Counted from the stretch's first letter, positions 25,154 through 37,734 are shown. The stretch: 64,000 nt of DNA from CAZUDO01 sp964618895 (GCA_964618895.1 CAZUDO010000127.1:1-64000), one strand, 5' to 3'. Notes: generated by a model not told the origin, from the sequence alone. Numbers and translations are program-made.

Positions 25154-25292
25154 GGGAGCCCCTTTCGTCGGATGTCCGGCGGAAACAGTTCGGCGGAACA
25201 CCTTAGAGCACCATTCGGAGCGCCGCAACCCGACGAGCGGACGATCGGACCCCCGTGCGGGGCGACCAGAGTCGAGCGGGCGACGCCGGCGG

Positions 25293-28865
<3,573 letters not shown>

Positions 28866-28934
28866 CCATCCCGTCCGAAGGGAACGCGAGAGGGTCGCCT
28901 GCGCGCGGCGAGCGCCCCAAACGCCAAAACCCGC

Positions 28935-28995
28935 CACGGGTCCTCCCGTGACGGTCGCGGCCGGAACACGACGACGCCCCGCCTGCCGGCGGGGC
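28935..28995. repeat. two GC-rich hairpins between tlpA-like gene and mfd
   Basis: CACGGG-tcct-CCCGTG at 28935-28950 and GCCCCGCC-tgcc-GGCGGGGC at 28976-28995 are perfect stems with 4-nt loops. They lie between the stop of the thioredoxin gene (29028) and the start of mfd (28865). Neither is followed by a T-tract on either strand, so a terminator or attenuator role is only possible. Confidence 0.4.
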
Positions 28996-29027
28996 ATCGC
29001 GACACTAACAGAGCGATTCGCGGGGGC

Positions 29028-29738
29028 TCAAGGCACCTTGGGCAGCGGCGCGCTCTCGGCCAGCACCTCCGCCAGCGTCGTTTCCAGCTCGGCGAACTGC
29101 TTCGCGCATCGCGCGTGCGCGGGATCGTCGGTGCGGTGGTACTCCCCGCCGCCGTGCACCCAGCGGATCACGCCCTGGCGGTCCACCAGGAATGAGACCG
29201 AGGTCCAGCTTCGCTCGGGGTGATCCGCCAGCCAGTAGCGCTCCAGCGTCGTCCACTCGCGGTCCACCGCGAGGGGACCAAAGAAGCCGAGCCGCTTTGC
29301 CAGCGCAACGATCTTCCGGTCGCTCACCTCGCGGGGCGGCTTGGGATGGAACACGCCGATCACGACCAGTCCGTCGTTGGCGTGCGCCCGGCGCAATGCC
29401 TCGATCTCCGGCAACGTGGCGGCGCAGAAGTGGCAGCTTTCGGTCCACCAGCGAATGAGCACCACCTTGCCTCGCAGCCCTTCGAGGGACAGCGACGGGC
29501 CGATCCAGCGCGTGAAGGTCCACGCGGGGGCCGGATGGCCGAGCAGCCCCACGCCCGAATCGGGCCCGTCCGTGTGTGGGTGGTCGGCCCGGCGGGACTC
29601 CGCAGCCGCCGGGGTTGCCGCCGTCACCGCCGGGCCGCGCGCGGAGGCCACGCCGCCCGCCGCGACCGCGACATCGTGCGCCGGCGCGGGTGCGGCGAAC
29701 AGGGCCGCCGCACCCAGGGCCGCAAGGAGCATTCGCAT
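29028..29738 (-). CDS. TlpA/ResA-like periplasmic thioredoxin
   Basis: A 236-residue exported protein. A signal peptide (MRMLLAALGAAALFAAPAPAHA-like) is followed by a low-complexity Ala/Gly linker, then an AhpC/TSA-Redoxin fold: LGHPAPAWTF, LRGKVVLIRWWTESCHFC with the redox pair C102-x2-C105, VVIGVFHPKP, and SFLVDRQGVIRWVHGGG. TlpA-like proteins act as thiol-disulfide reductants or isomerases in the periplasm. The residue after WWTE is Ser rather than the usual P/W context, which hints at a peroxiredoxin-like variant. It is divergent from the OmpA gene. Confidence 0.83.
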   Translation of the reverse strand: MRMLLAALGAAALFAAPAPAHDVAVAAGGVASARGPAVTAATPAAAESRRADHPHTDGPDSGVGLLGHPAPAWTFTRWIGPSLSLEGLRGKVVLIRWWTESCHFCAATLPEIEALRRAHANDGLVVIGVFHPKPPREVSDRKIVALAKRLGFFGPLAVDREWTTLERYWLADHPERSWTSVSFLVDRQGVIRWVHGGGEYHRTDDPAHARCAKQFAELETTLAEVLAESAPLPKVP

Positions 29739-29749
29739 GGTGGGGTCAG

Positions 29750-29777
29750 ACTATAGGAAGTGCGGCCCGCCGCCCAA
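29750..29777 (-). promoter_or_regulatory. candidate promoter of the tlpA-like gene
   Basis: On the minus strand TTGGGC (29777-29772) and TATAGT (29755-29750) are spaced 16 bp, placing the start of transcription about 5 nt before the ATG at 29738. The -10 is good (5/6); the -35 is weak. Confidence 0.4.
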
Positions 29778-29865
29778 TCCGGTATATCTCACCCACTCCC
29801 CTTGGAACCCAGCCCCGCAGGCCCCCGAACCTCGCGGGACCGCACCACTTCGCAAGGAGGTCGCC

Positions 29866-30684
29866 ATGACATTCCGGCGCACCATCGTGTCCCTGCTGCT
29901 CATGCTCGGCGCAGCCACCCCGCTTCACGCCGCGCCGCCATCGGCAGCCGACAAGGTCGATCCCAACGCGCCCTGCTATCGCTGGCCGGCCGTGGACTGG
30001 GACGGCGACGGCGTGTTCGACCGGGTCGACTATTGCAACGACACACCCTGGGGCTGCACGGTCGACCAATGGGGTTGTTCCAGCGACAGCGACCAGGACG
30101 GCGTGTGTGATGGTGTCGACCGCTGCCCGGACACCGCGGCCGGGATGGAGGTGGACGAGCAGGGGTGCGCCGGCAACCAGCGCGCCACCGGACGCGTGCA
30201 GCCGCCGCCGGGCCCGCCGCCGAGGCAGGTCGAGAAGCCGGCGCCCACGCAGGTTCCGCCCTCGAAGCCGGTCAGCGAGAGCGAGCGCCAGTTGATCGAA
30301 GGCGGGCGCATCCGGCTCGAGAACCTCTACTTCGAGACCAACAGCGCCGTGCTGCTGCCCGAATCCGAAGCGTCGCTGCGCGAGGCCGGCGAGGCGCTCG
30401 AAAAGTTCGCGTTCCTCCGCATCGAGGTCGAGGGCCACACCGACACGCGCGGCACCTCAGGCCACAACCTGCGCCTGAGCCAGGCCCGCGCGGAGGCCGT
30501 CTCCCTGTGGCTGATCGAGCACTATCGGTTGTTCCGCAGCAACCTGATCGCGAAGGGCTACGGGGAGTCGCGCCCGGAGACCCGGGAGCGCAACGACGAG
30601 GAGCTGCTCCGTAATCGTCGCGTGGTGCTCACGGTGCTGAACCCCGACGAGCTCCCGAAGGGCGTGAAGGTCGAGAACCGGTAG
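29866..30684 (+). CDS. OmpA-family peptidoglycan-binding protein with TSP3-like Ca-binding repeats
   Basis: A 272-residue protein starting at ATG 29866 with a perfect AAGGAGG five bases upstream. A signal peptide (MTFRRTIVSLLLMLGAATPLHA) is followed by Asp-rich type-3 repeats (DWDGDGVFDRVDYCNDTPWG, DSDQDGVCDGVDRCPDTAAG), a Pro-rich linker, then the OmpA C-terminal domain (LYFETNSAVLLPES, IEVEGHTDTRGTSGHN, LSQARAEAVSLWL, GYGESRPE, NRRVVLTVL). OmpA-like domains bind peptidoglycan diaminopimelate. No N-terminal barrel is present, so it is a periplasmic or outer-membrane-linked Pal/MotB-like structural protein. Confidence 0.9.
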   Translation: MTFRRTIVSLLLMLGAATPLHAAPPSAADKVDPNAPCYRWPAVDWDGDGVFDRVDYCNDTPWGCTVDQWGCSSDSDQDGVCDGVDRCPDTAAGMEVDEQGCAGNQRATGRVQPPPGPPPRQVEKPAPTQVPPSKPVSESERQLIEGGRIRLENLYFETNSAVLLPESEASLREAGEALEKFAFLRIEVEGHTDTRGTSGHNLRLSQARAEAVSLWLIEHYRLFRSNLIAKGYGESRPETRERNDEELLRNRRVVLTVLNPDELPKGVKVENR

Positions 30685-30732
30685 GCGCCATCGGGCCGCC
30701 GCTCGGCGCGTTCAGGACGACGAAGACGCATC

Positions 30733-31554
30733 TCAGCGCGCGATCACGATCGCCCGGCTTCGCTCATAGCCGGGCAGGCGTAGCCTCAGGTAGTAAAGGC
30801 CGGTCTCGGCGCCAGCGCCGCCCGGCGTACGACCGCCCCACGCCCCCACGTGCGGTCCGGCGCCGAGATCGCGATCCAGCACGATCGCGATGCGCCGACC
30901 GCGTGCGTCGAACACCTCGGCGCGCGCCCGTCCCGGGCTGCGCAGCGCGAAGCCGAAGGTCACCCCCGTCCGGGTCGGATTCGGCCACGGCCCCCCCGTG
31001 AAGCCGAGTGCCTCGCCCGGGAAGGGCTCCGCGCCGGTCGTGCTTCCGACGATCACGACGCCTTTCATGTCGCCCAACTCATGGGGGCGGCAGAAGAACG
31101 GGAACGTGCCCGCGGCGTTGAATACGAACGAGAAATGGTTGTTGTCGAAGTCGCTCGGCTGGTCGAACATCAAGCCCGCGTTCGGATCTTCGAAGCCGGT
31201 CCCGTTCGTGATGCTGTGGATTCCGCCGTTCCACTCCCACATCACGGCCTCGCCTACGGCGATCCTCACGGTATCGACCTGAGTGGCGAAGCTGCCGTCG
31301 GCGTCGAACCGGAAGTTCTCGACGAAGAAGGTCGCCGCCGCCGCTTGGCGCGACGGGGCGCCGACCTTCGGATGCGTGGCCCACCACGTCTCGGACCATC
31401 GCTTCATGGCGGCATCGGTCATCTCCGCGTGCCCGGAGTGTCCCCGCGAGGCCTGCTGGCCCGCGACTCGAGCCGGCCGTCCAAAGAGCAGGAACGCGAA
31501 GCCCAGGAGTATGGGCAGGCCGACCAGGGCCGGCACGGCGGTGCGAGATCTCAC
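30733..31554 (-). CDS. secreted cupredoxin with C-terminal FlgD-like sorting/assembly module
   Basis: About 273 residues. A signal-anchor (PALVGLPILLGFAFLLFG) is followed by a plastocyanin-like domain with all type 1 copper ligands: His113 (GGIHSITNG), Cys155, His158 and Met163 (FFCRPHELGDMKG). The C-terminus (PNPTRTGVTFGFALRSPGRARAEVFDARGRR...GLYYLRLRLPG) is the FlgD-like/T9SS-type module common in FCB-group secreted proteins. The start is GTG 31554, decided by AAGGAGG five bases upstream; the nearer ATG at 31556 is followed at once by TGA. Likely an extracytoplasmic electron carrier or copper-binding protein. Confidence 0.85.
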   Translation of the reverse strand: MRSRTAVPALVGLPILLGFAFLLFGRPARVAGQQASRGHSGHAEMTDAAMKRWSETWWATHPKVGAPSRQAAAATFFVENFRFDADGSFATQVDTVRIAVGEAVMWEWNGGIHSITNGTGFEDPNAGLMFDQPSDFDNNHFSFVFNAAGTFPFFCRPHELGDMKGVVIVGSTTGAEPFPGEALGFTGGPWPNPTRTGVTFGFALRSPGRARAEVFDARGRRIAIVLDRDLGAGPHVGAWGGRTPGGAGAETGLYYLRLRLPGYERSRAIVIAR

Positions 31555-31555
31555 A

Positions 31556-31566
31556 TGGCCCTCCTT
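31556..31566 (-). promoter_or_regulatory. Shine-Dalgarno region deciding the cupredoxin GTG start
   Basis: On the minus strand AAGGAGG is followed by GCCATGTGAG. The ATG here is immediately closed by TGA, so only the overlapping GTG can start the open frame. The overlapping ATG-TGA could modestly reduce initiation at the GTG. Confidence 0.6.
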
Positions 31567-31843
31567 ACGGCCGAGAAGAGGCGCCCTGTGCACGGCGCCG
31601 GCCGATCAGCGACACGGGCGCCGTTAGCCCCTAGGCGGCGGTTGGGCACCCTGCCTTTCCCCCTGTGGACCTCCGACGCCCTCCTTTTAGTCTCCCGAGG
31701 CGTGCGGTCGTTACGCACTAACCGCCCTCGCTCAAACACAGCCCTGGGAAATGCGGTGCAGGGTGGCATGGCTGTTCCCGCGCCCCCGGGGCTCTGTTAG
31801 GCTCATGCGAGGCTCGGGCGAGCCGAAGACGACGGAGAACAAC

Positions 31844-32611
31844 GTGCGCGCGAAACCCTGGGGAACGGAAGCAGAGCTGCTCGCCAAGCTGCGAGCCGGC
31901 GACGAGACGGCTTTCGCCGCCCTCGTCGACGACCTCCATGGCTGGCTGGTCACTTTGGCTGCGTCCTTCACGTCTTCGCCGCCGCTGGCCGAGGACATCG
32001 TGCAGGAGACCTGGCTGGCGGTGATTCGCGGGCTCCGCGCCTTCGAAGGTCGCTCGTCGCTGCGAACCTGGATCTACAGCATCCTCGTGCGACGTGCGAG
32101 GACCATGGCGGTGCGCGAGGCGCGTCGCGGCGTCCCCGTCCCCGGCTCCGAGGGCCGGAATGGAGACGGGTTCGTGGAGTGGGCACCGGGGCGCGGCCGG
32201 ATCGGCCTGTGGGAGGAGACCCCCATACCATGGGCGCTCGAGGACCCCGCCGCGATCTATCAGAGCCACGAGGCGCTCGAAGTCGTACGCACGGCACTCA
32301 CCGGGCTGCCGGTGGCGCAGCGACAGGTGGTCCTCCTACGCGACGTGGAGGACGTGCCCGCCCGGGAGGTGTGTAACATTCTCGATCTGAGCGAGACGAA
32401 CCAGAGAGTGCTCCTCCATCGCGGGCGGGCGGGCATCCGCCGCGCACTCGATCGGTACGTGCGGGAGGGAGCGAGGCCGCCATCCCGTGCCGGAATCGGC
32501 CGGACGTCGCTGCTGACCAGGCAAAGGATCCGAGGGCCCGAAGGCGCCGGCAACGCCGAGGCGGCCGGCCTGAAAGGCGATTCGAGGACCGCGAGCGGAG
32601 GAACCACGTGA
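31844..32611 (+). CDS. RNA polymerase sigma-70 (ECF) factor
   Basis: About 255 residues. Region 2: ELLAKLRAGDETAFAALVDDL, then LAEDIVQETWLAVIRGLRAFEG and SSLRTWIYSILVRRART. Region 4: GLPVAQRQVVLLRDVEDVP with the helix-turn-helix EVCNILDLSETNQRVLLHRGR. I prefer GTG 31844, preceded by GGAG at a 6-base spacing; ATG 31805 in frame is the alternative. An unusual insertion of about 40 residues (GVPVPGSEGRNGDGF...) lies between regions 2 and 4, and the C-terminal tail is basic. A GTGA overlap couples it to a zinc-finger anti-sigma gene. It is divergent from the cupredoxin gene across a 289-bp gap that holds no other supportable gene. Confidence 0.87.
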   Translation: MRAKPWGTEAELLAKLRAGDETAFAALVDDLHGWLVTLAASFTSSPPLAEDIVQETWLAVIRGLRAFEGRSSLRTWIYSILVRRARTMAVREARRGVPVPGSEGRNGDGFVEWAPGRGRIGLWEETPIPWALEDPAAIYQSHEALEVVRTALTGLPVAQRQVVLLRDVEDVPAREVCNILDLSETNQRVLLHRGRAGIRRALDRYVREGARPPSRAGIGRTSLLTRQRIRGPEGAGNAEAAGLKGDSRTASGGTT

Positions 32612-32895
32612 ACTGTTACGAAGCCATCGATCTCATGGGGGATGCCATCGAGGGCACCCTCGTACCGGAGGCCCGGGCCGGTCTCGATGACCACTTGGCG
32701 GAGTGCCCTCCGTGCTGCACGTACATGGAACAGCTGCGTCTCACGCGCCAAGCGCTTGGGCACCTGCCCGGGCCGGGCGAGACCGGCGACCGGCGTTCCG
32801 ACCTGATCGCGAAGTTCAAGCGGGAGTTCCCGGCCGGCAGACGAGGCATCGGTGGGCGCCCCGGCCGCGTTCGCGACACCGCCGACCCCGCGTAA
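32608..32895 (+). CDS. small anti-sigma factor with zinc-binding (ZAS/zf-HC2) domain
   Basis: A 95-residue soluble protein. The ZAS motif is H29-x3-C33-x2-C36 in DDHLAECPPCC, preceded by the usual helix with an early Cys (C3). It lacks a transmembrane segment, so it is a cytoplasmic anti-sigma, perhaps redox-responsive as in RsrA-type proteins. GTG 32608 overlaps the sigma-factor stop (GTGA), making the two products stoichiometric. The tail after residue 60 is basic. Confidence 0.85.
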   Translation: MNCYEAIDLMGDAIEGTLVPEARAGLDDHLAECPPCCTYMEQLRLTRQALGHLPGPGETGDRRSDLIAKFKREFPAGRRGIGGRPGRVRDTADPA

Positions 32896-32940
32896 CGCAG
32901 GGCGGCGCCTACGCCGCCCTCCTCCCGGCGACGCTTCCCA

Positions 32941-35067
32941 CTAGGCCGCGCCGGCCCCCGGCATCCTCGATTCCATCCCCCAGCGCGCGACGACCATCTC
33001 GGTCACGAGCAGCACGAGTGCGGCGATCACGAACCATCCCCACAGCTCGCGTCCGAAGCGCGCCTCGCGCACGCGGCGCGCGAGGTCAGCACCGGGGCGC
33101 AGCACCTGCGCCCGGCCGGGCGGGAAGGCCCGGACCAGCTCCGCCTCGGGCAGCGGGGTGAGGTCAGACTCCTGGCCGGAGGGATTGACGGCGAACGTAT
33201 TGTGCAGCTTCCCCCCCCGCGAGACCCGGTAGAGGCCGGGGCGCTCGAGCGGCGCCGACATGAGCCGAGTGGCGCCGGCCTCCGACACCATCTCGCTCGG
33301 CAGCTCACGACCCTCGTTGTCCTCGATGCGCCAGGCGCCGGTGCCGGCCGGCGCGCTGTAGCGGTCGCCGGGCTCGAACGATCCGGCGGCGGTGCCGCGC
33401 GCCAGCACCTTGACGCACTGGTGAAGCAGCGGCAGGAACGCCCCGCTCACCGGGAAGTCGCTGGTGGCGGGATCGAGCACTGCGGCCAGAATCAGCGCGT
33501 GCGGCGCCTCGATCAGCGCCGGGCGCGTGCGGCCATACTCGAGTAGGACGCGGACCGGAGCGCGAGTGCGGGACGGTCTGGAGGCGGTGGGGGGGCCGCC
33601 CCGCGTCTCACGAAGGTCGAGCACCGGGATGCTGCGAAAGCTCCCGGTCGAGAGCGCCTCGCCGGGGCGCGCCGGGAACCCCGCCAGCACCGGGTGCCCC
33701 GCCGCGGCGCGGCGCAGACGCCATGCGGCGCCGGGCGCCGCAGACTCGAGCGCTCCGAGGGTGCCCACGCCCAACTCCGAGAGCAGCGACGCGTTCCACG
33801 CCGCCGGGTCCGCGCGGCCACCGAGCACCACGAACAGCCCGCCGCCGCCGCGATGGAAGTCGAGCACCGCCTGCTGCTCGACCGGCCCGAGCCGCGACAG
33901 GTCGTTCAAGACCACGACGTCCGCTTCGCCGATGCCGGCGGCAAGGCCGGCGGCGTCCACCACCGACACCGCGAGACCCGAGGCCGAACCGCCCGCCTCG
34001 AGGGCCAGGCGTAGGGGGCTCGCGAGACCGTCTTCGCGCAACAGCACGCTCACGGTGCCTGCGCGGCCGGCCGCGAACACGCGTCGGTTGTCGAGCGGCA
34101 GCGCGTCGTCGGGGAGGATCACCACCCCGCCCAGATCCGGGAGCCGCGCCAGCGGGAGCAGCGTCGAGGCTTCGCCCTGCGGGGGGAGGGAGAGATACCC
34201 GCGGCCCAGCTCCGCGTCGCCCGAGAGATCCCTTACCTCGACGCTCAGGTCGCCGGGCCGCGCGCCGTGGGCGATGCCGGCCACGGAGAGCGCGGTTCCG
34301 GACTCGGTCGGGGCGAGCGAAGCGTCACTCAGCCCCACGTTCGCGCGGCTCACCGGCGCGAACGGCATCAGGTAGACGCGCACCTGCTCCCACGGCCCCG
34401 CGGGTAATGGGAGCGCGCCCGGGGCGCTGACGGCGTGCGGAACACGACCCGCGGGCGCGAACCCCGTGGCTTGGAAATCCGAGAGCCAGAAGAGCTCGCG
34501 GTTCAAGGCATGGCTCTCCGCGAGGGCGCGCGCCGCGAAATCGAGCGCCGGCGCGTGATCGGTCGCGCGCGCGGTCGTGGCGAGCGCCTGCGTCTCGGCG
34601 CGCAGGCGGGCGATGTCGCCGAGCGGACGGGCCGAGACCGGGTGCGGTCCTTGGTCGTAGGGGACCAGCAGCAGCTCGTCGGCCGGGCCGAGGGTCGCGA
34701 GCAGGCCCTCGACCGCACGCCGCGCCCCGACGAGAAGCGTGCCGTCCGGGGCCATGGCGCCCATGCTGGCGCTCCGGTCCACCAGCGCGACGACCGTGGT
34801 CGAAGCGTTGCGCGCAAGGCCCGCGGTGCCCCGCAGGGCCGGCCGGCTGATCGCCAGCGCCAGCGCCGCCACCGCCAGCGTGCGCAGCAGCAGCAGCAGC
34901 CACTGCCGGAGGCGCAGCCGGCGGATCTCGCTGCGGTTCACCTCGGCGAGGAACTCGAGCGAGGGGAACCGCATCTCACGTGGGCGCTTGCGCGTGAAGA
35001 GATGGATCAGGATGGGGACCGCGGCGGCGGCGAGCCCGAACAGGAACAGCGGGTTGAGGAAGCTCAC
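32941..35067 (-). CDS. BatA/VWA-type membrane protein
   Basis: 708 residues, GTG start at 35067. The N-terminal BatA domain (SFLNPLFLFGLAAAAVPILIHLF, then TRKRPREMRFPSLEFL) and a second helix near 57-78 are followed by a von Willebrand A-like domain with VVALVDRSASMGAMAPDG (MIDAS DxSxS). A long extracytoplasmic region and one C-terminal transmembrane helix (LWGWFVIAALVLLVTEMVVA) complete it. BatA-type proteins work with MoxR ATPases and DUF58 proteins in envelope stress or metal-dependent assembly. The DUF58 gene lies 25 bp upstream and a MoxR gene about 5 kb further, on the same strand. Confidence 0.87.
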   Translation of the reverse strand: MSFLNPLFLFGLAAAAVPILIHLFTRKRPREMRFPSLEFLAEVNRSEIRRLRLRQWLLLLLRTLAVAALALAISRPALRGTAGLARNASTTVVALVDRSASMGAMAPDGTLLVGARRAVEGLLATLGPADELLLVPYDQGPHPVSARPLGDIARLRAETQALATTARATDHAPALDFAARALAESHALNRELFWLSDFQATGFAPAGRVPHAVSAPGALPLPAGPWEQVRVYLMPFAPVSRANVGLSDASLAPTESGTALSVAGIAHGARPGDLSVEVRDLSGDAELGRGYLSLPPQGEASTLLPLARLPDLGGVVILPDDALPLDNRRVFAAGRAGTVSVLLREDGLASPLRLALEAGGSASGLAVSVVDAAGLAAGIGEADVVVLNDLSRLGPVEQQAVLDFHRGGGGLFVVLGGRADPAAWNASLLSELGVGTLGALESAAPGAAWRLRRAAAGHPVLAGFPARPGEALSTGSFRSIPVLDLRETRGGPPTASRPSRTRAPVRVLLEYGRTRPALIEAPHALILAAVLDPATSDFPVSGAFLPLLHQCVKVLARGTAAGSFEPGDRYSAPAGTGAWRIEDNEGRELPSEMVSEAGATRLMSAPLERPGLYRVSRGGKLHNTFAVNPSGQESDLTPLPEAELVRAFPPGRAQVLRPGADLARRVREARFGRELWGWFVIAALVLLVTEMVVARWGMESRMPGAGAA

Positions 35068-35092
35068 CGATCGGTCGGGGAGGCGGGCCGCG

Positions 35093-36055
35093 TCACAGCA
35101 GCCGCGCCCGTTTCTCGAGGTAGGCTAGCAGCGCCTGGTCGAACGGAGTGCGGGTGTCGAGCCGCACGTAGTCGATCCGGTTCTCGCGGCAGGCGCGCGC
35201 GTACTGCGCCGACCACGCCGCCAGCCGCTCGCGATAGCGCTTCGCGATCTCCCACGGCTCGGTCGTCAGGCGTTGGTCGCTCTCCATGTCCACGAACGTC
35301 GCGGTGTCGGTGTAGGGGAAGTCCAGCTCGTCCGGATCGAGGATGTGAAACACCACCACCTCGTGGCGACGATGGCGAAAATGCTGGAGCCCGAGCAACA
35401 CGTCAGCCGGTGAGTCCATGAGGTCCGAGAGCAGCACGATGAGCCCGCGGCGCTTGATGCGCTCGGCCAGCTCATGGAGCGCCGGGCCGAGCTTCGTGCG
35501 GCCCTGAGGCGTGGCACCCCCCAGCGCCTTCAGCACCTCGTCGAGGTGGGACCGGACCGCGCGCGCCGGCAGGTAAAGGAGCGGCCGCTCGGCGAACAGC
35601 ATCGCCCCGACCGCGTCCTGCTGCTGGAGCATCAGGTAGGCGAGCGCCGCTGCAAGCGACTGCGCGTACCCGAGCTTGCTCAGCGCCGCGCGCGGCGACT
35701 TGAACGCCATCGAGCCGGAGAGGTCGAGCAGCAGGTGGCAGCGGAGGTTGGTCTCCTCGGTGTACTGCTTGATCAGCAGGCGGTCGCTGCGCGCCCAAAC
35801 CTTCCAGTCGAGATTCTTGAGCGGGTCGCCCGGCATGTAGGGGCGATGCTCGGCGAACTCGACGCTGAAGCCGTGAAAGGGACTGCGATGCATGCCGGCG
35901 ATGAAGCCCTCGACCACGAACCGCGCGCGCACGTCGAGATGCGCCAGGCGCGCGACCACCGCCGGGTCTAGAGTCGCTCGACCGTCGCGCGACCCGCGGG
36001 CGATCCCGCGATCGGCCTGTGCGCCGGAGGATGAGCGAGGTGTGGAGGGCATCAC
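35093..36055 (-). CDS. DUF58 (VWA-like) protein of the MoxR system
   Basis: A 320-residue protein. Hallmark DUF58 motifs are MHRSPFHGFSVEFAEHRPYMPGD, NLDWKVWARSDRLLIKQY and the VWA-like LLLDLSGSMAF. It starts at GTG 36055, with an ATG directly after. DUF58 proteins are partners of MoxR AAA+ ATPases. The start follows the aquaporin stop by only 7 bp, so an unrelated gene has become part of the same transcription unit. Confidence 0.9.
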   Translation of the reverse strand: MMPSTPRSSSGAQADRGIARGSRDGRATLDPAVVARLAHLDVRARFVVEGFIAGMHRSPFHGFSVEFAEHRPYMPGDPLKNLDWKVWARSDRLLIKQYTEETNLRCHLLLDLSGSMAFKSPRAALSKLGYAQSLAAALAYLMLQQQDAVGAMLFAERPLLYLPARAVRSHLDEVLKALGGATPQGRTKLGPALHELAERIKRRGLIVLLSDLMDSPADVLLGLQHFRHRRHEVVVFHILDPDELDFPYTDTATFVDMESDQRLTTEPWEIAKRYRERLAAWSAQYARACRENRIDYVRLDTRTPFDQALLAYLEKRARLL

Positions 36056-36062
36056 GTCGAAG

Positions 36063-36704
36063 TCAGTCCGTCGCGCCCGCGTGCTGCAGCTTGAACACCA
36101 GCGCCGCGGCGGCGGCGCCCGCCAGCGGGCCGACCAGGTAGAGCCACAGGTTCCCGAACCCGCCGCCGCCCATGACGGACTCGATCACGATCGGGCCGAG
36201 GCCGACCGCGGGATTGAACGCCCCGCCCGAGACCGGCCCTCCCGCAAACGCGCCGGCCGTGACGGTGAAGCCGATCGCCAGGCCGTAGTACGAATTGCCC
36301 TCGGTCGCCTTGGCGGTCGCGACGTTGAGCACCACGAGCGCGAGCGCGAACGTGTAGAGGATCTCGGCGATCAGCGCCTGTATGCCGCTCGTCTCGGGCG
36401 AGGGGGCGGGAGCGAACGTGCGGCCGGTCAGGATGTGGACCACGAACGCCGCCGCCAGCGACCCGAGGATCTGGGAGACCCAGTAGGGGACCACCTGGGA
36501 CGCAGGGAGCTTGCCGCGCATCCAGACCGCCACCGTGACCGCCGGGTTGTAGTGCGCCCCCGAGATGTGGCCGCCCATGTAGACCATCACCATCAGCGCG
36601 GCGCCGATGGCGAGCGGCGCCAACGGCGATCCCGACAGCACCGCGAGTCCGATGGTGAGGACCAGGAAGAAGGTCCCGATGAACTCCGTGAGATAGTTCT
36701 TCAC
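36063..36704 (-). CDS. aquaporin/MIP-family channel
   Basis: A 213-residue protein with six hydrophobic helices and two half-helices carrying NPA motifs at 53-55 (SGAHYNPAVTVAVW) and 164-166 (SGGAFNPAVGLGP). The GTG at 36704 has AAGGAGG seven bases upstream. In most aquaporins the residue after the second NPA is the Arg of the selectivity filter; here it is Val, as in some bacterial MIP subfamilies. That may widen the pore toward small neutral solutes; this is inference. It lies between the MoxR-partner genes and the methyltransferases. Confidence 0.9.
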   Translation of the reverse strand: MKNYLTEFIGTFFLVLTIGLAVLSGSPLAPLAIGAALMVMVYMGGHISGAHYNPAVTVAVWMRGKLPASQVVPYWVSQILGSLAAAFVVHILTGRTFAPAPSPETSGIQALIAEILYTFALALVVLNVATAKATEGNSYYGLAIGFTVTAGAFAGGPVSGGAFNPAVGLGPIVIESVMGGGGFGNLWLYLVGPLAGAAAAALVFKLQHAGATD

Positions 36705-36837
36705 CGCGTGTTCCTCCTTGCGCAAGGGATGCGTCGATGGCCCGCCGGCCCTCGGCGGTGCCCGCGTGGTCCGGGGGAGGCCCGTTCGCGATCCCTCACC
36801 GATGCGGGTCGCCACAGGCTATCCCAAAACGATGCCC

Positions 36838-37734
36838 TCATGCGCCCCTCCACGCCGAAACGACGATGCTGCCCTCATGGTCGGCGGTCGGGCGGCCGTC
36901 GAACCCGCCCGTCACCTTCCAGCGGTCGAAGCCGGCGAGGCGCAGCAGCAGCTCCATCTCGCTCGGGTAGATCCAGCGCACCACGGCGGCGAACCGATGG
37001 GTGCGCACGATCTGCCCCCGCGCATCGAGCTCCTCGATCGCGATCTGGGAATGCTGGGTCTGGGTCGAGATATCGAGGCGCCGGCCATCGTAGAGGCGAA
37101 GGGGCAGCCCGGTTTCCGGGTGCGGCGTCTCCAACTCCAGTACCGGTTCCGCGATCGGGGCCGCCAACATCGCCGGCGTGGCCGAGAACACGTCGAACAC
37201 CAGCCGCCCGCCGGGCACGAGATGCTCGTGACAGCGGCGCAGCGTCGCGATCTGGTCGTCCGCCGTGAGGTTGTGGGCGAACGCGTTGAACGGGATCACG
37301 ATGCCCGCGTAGCGGCGCGGCATTTGGAACACGCGCATGTCGGCCTGCACCACGCATGGGGCGAGTCCCCGGGCCTCGGCACTCTGACGCAGGCGCGCGA
37401 GCATCTCGGCCGAATCGTCCAGGCCGTCCACATCGAGCCCCAGCTCGAGCGCGCGCAGCAGCACGCGGCCGGTGCCGCAGCCCACGTCGAGCACCGGACC
37501 GCCCGCCTCCTTGGCGATGCCGAGGTAGAAACCGAGATCGGCGGCGTAATCCCGGAAGAGCAGGTCGTAGAGATCGGCGCGCGTGTAGGGCGAGGGTGCC
37601 CCCTCGCCCTCAAAGGCCGATCCCGGCGACCCGGCATCCGGGCGGACCGCCGCGGTCGCGCGGACGCCGGCATGATCGCCGGTCTGCGACGCAGGACCCG
37701 CCGCGCCCGTGCCGCCCGACGCGCCGGCTCTCAA
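36838..37734 (-). CDS. class I SAM-dependent methyltransferase (copy 1 of tandem pair)
   Basis: About 298 residues. Motif I is VLDVGCGTGRVLL, followed by GLDVDGLDDSAEML (motif II) and ADMRVFQMPRRYAGIVIPFNAF (motif III). The C-terminal RIWYPSEMELLLRLAGF-like segment (WIYPSEMELLLRLAGFDRW) and the FDGRP ending are shared with the adjacent copy. The first ~45 residues are a non-homologous Gly/Ala-rich stretch. TTG 37734 would overlap the upstream stop (TTGA); GTG 37743 is an alternative. The substrate is unknown. Confidence 0.78.
   Translation of the reverse strand: MRAGASGGTGAAGPASQTGDHAGVRATAAVRPDAGSPGSAFEGEGAPSPYTRADLYDLLFRDYAADLGFYLGIAKEAGGPVLDVGCGTGRVLLRALELGLDVDGLDDSAEMLARLRQSAEARGLAPCVVQADMRVFQMPRRYAGIVIPFNAFAHNLTADDQIATLRRCHEHLVPGGRLVFDVFSATPAMLAAPIAEPVLELETPHPETGLPLRLYDGRRLDISTQTQHSQIAIEELDARGQIVRTHRFAAVVRWIYPSEMELLLRLAGFDRWKVTGGFDGRPTADHEGSIVVSAWRGA

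Noticed and set aside
30685..30732. terminator between convergent OmpA and cupredoxin genes
   Set aside because: The 48-bp gap has no clear stem-loop with a T-tract.
31555..31843. extra gene in the divergent gap upstream of the second sigma factor
   Set aside because: Short open frames here (for example 31551-31769 minus) lack a start signal and protein-like composition; only the GTGCG...CGCAC inverted repeat near 31705 was noticed, and it is too short to call.
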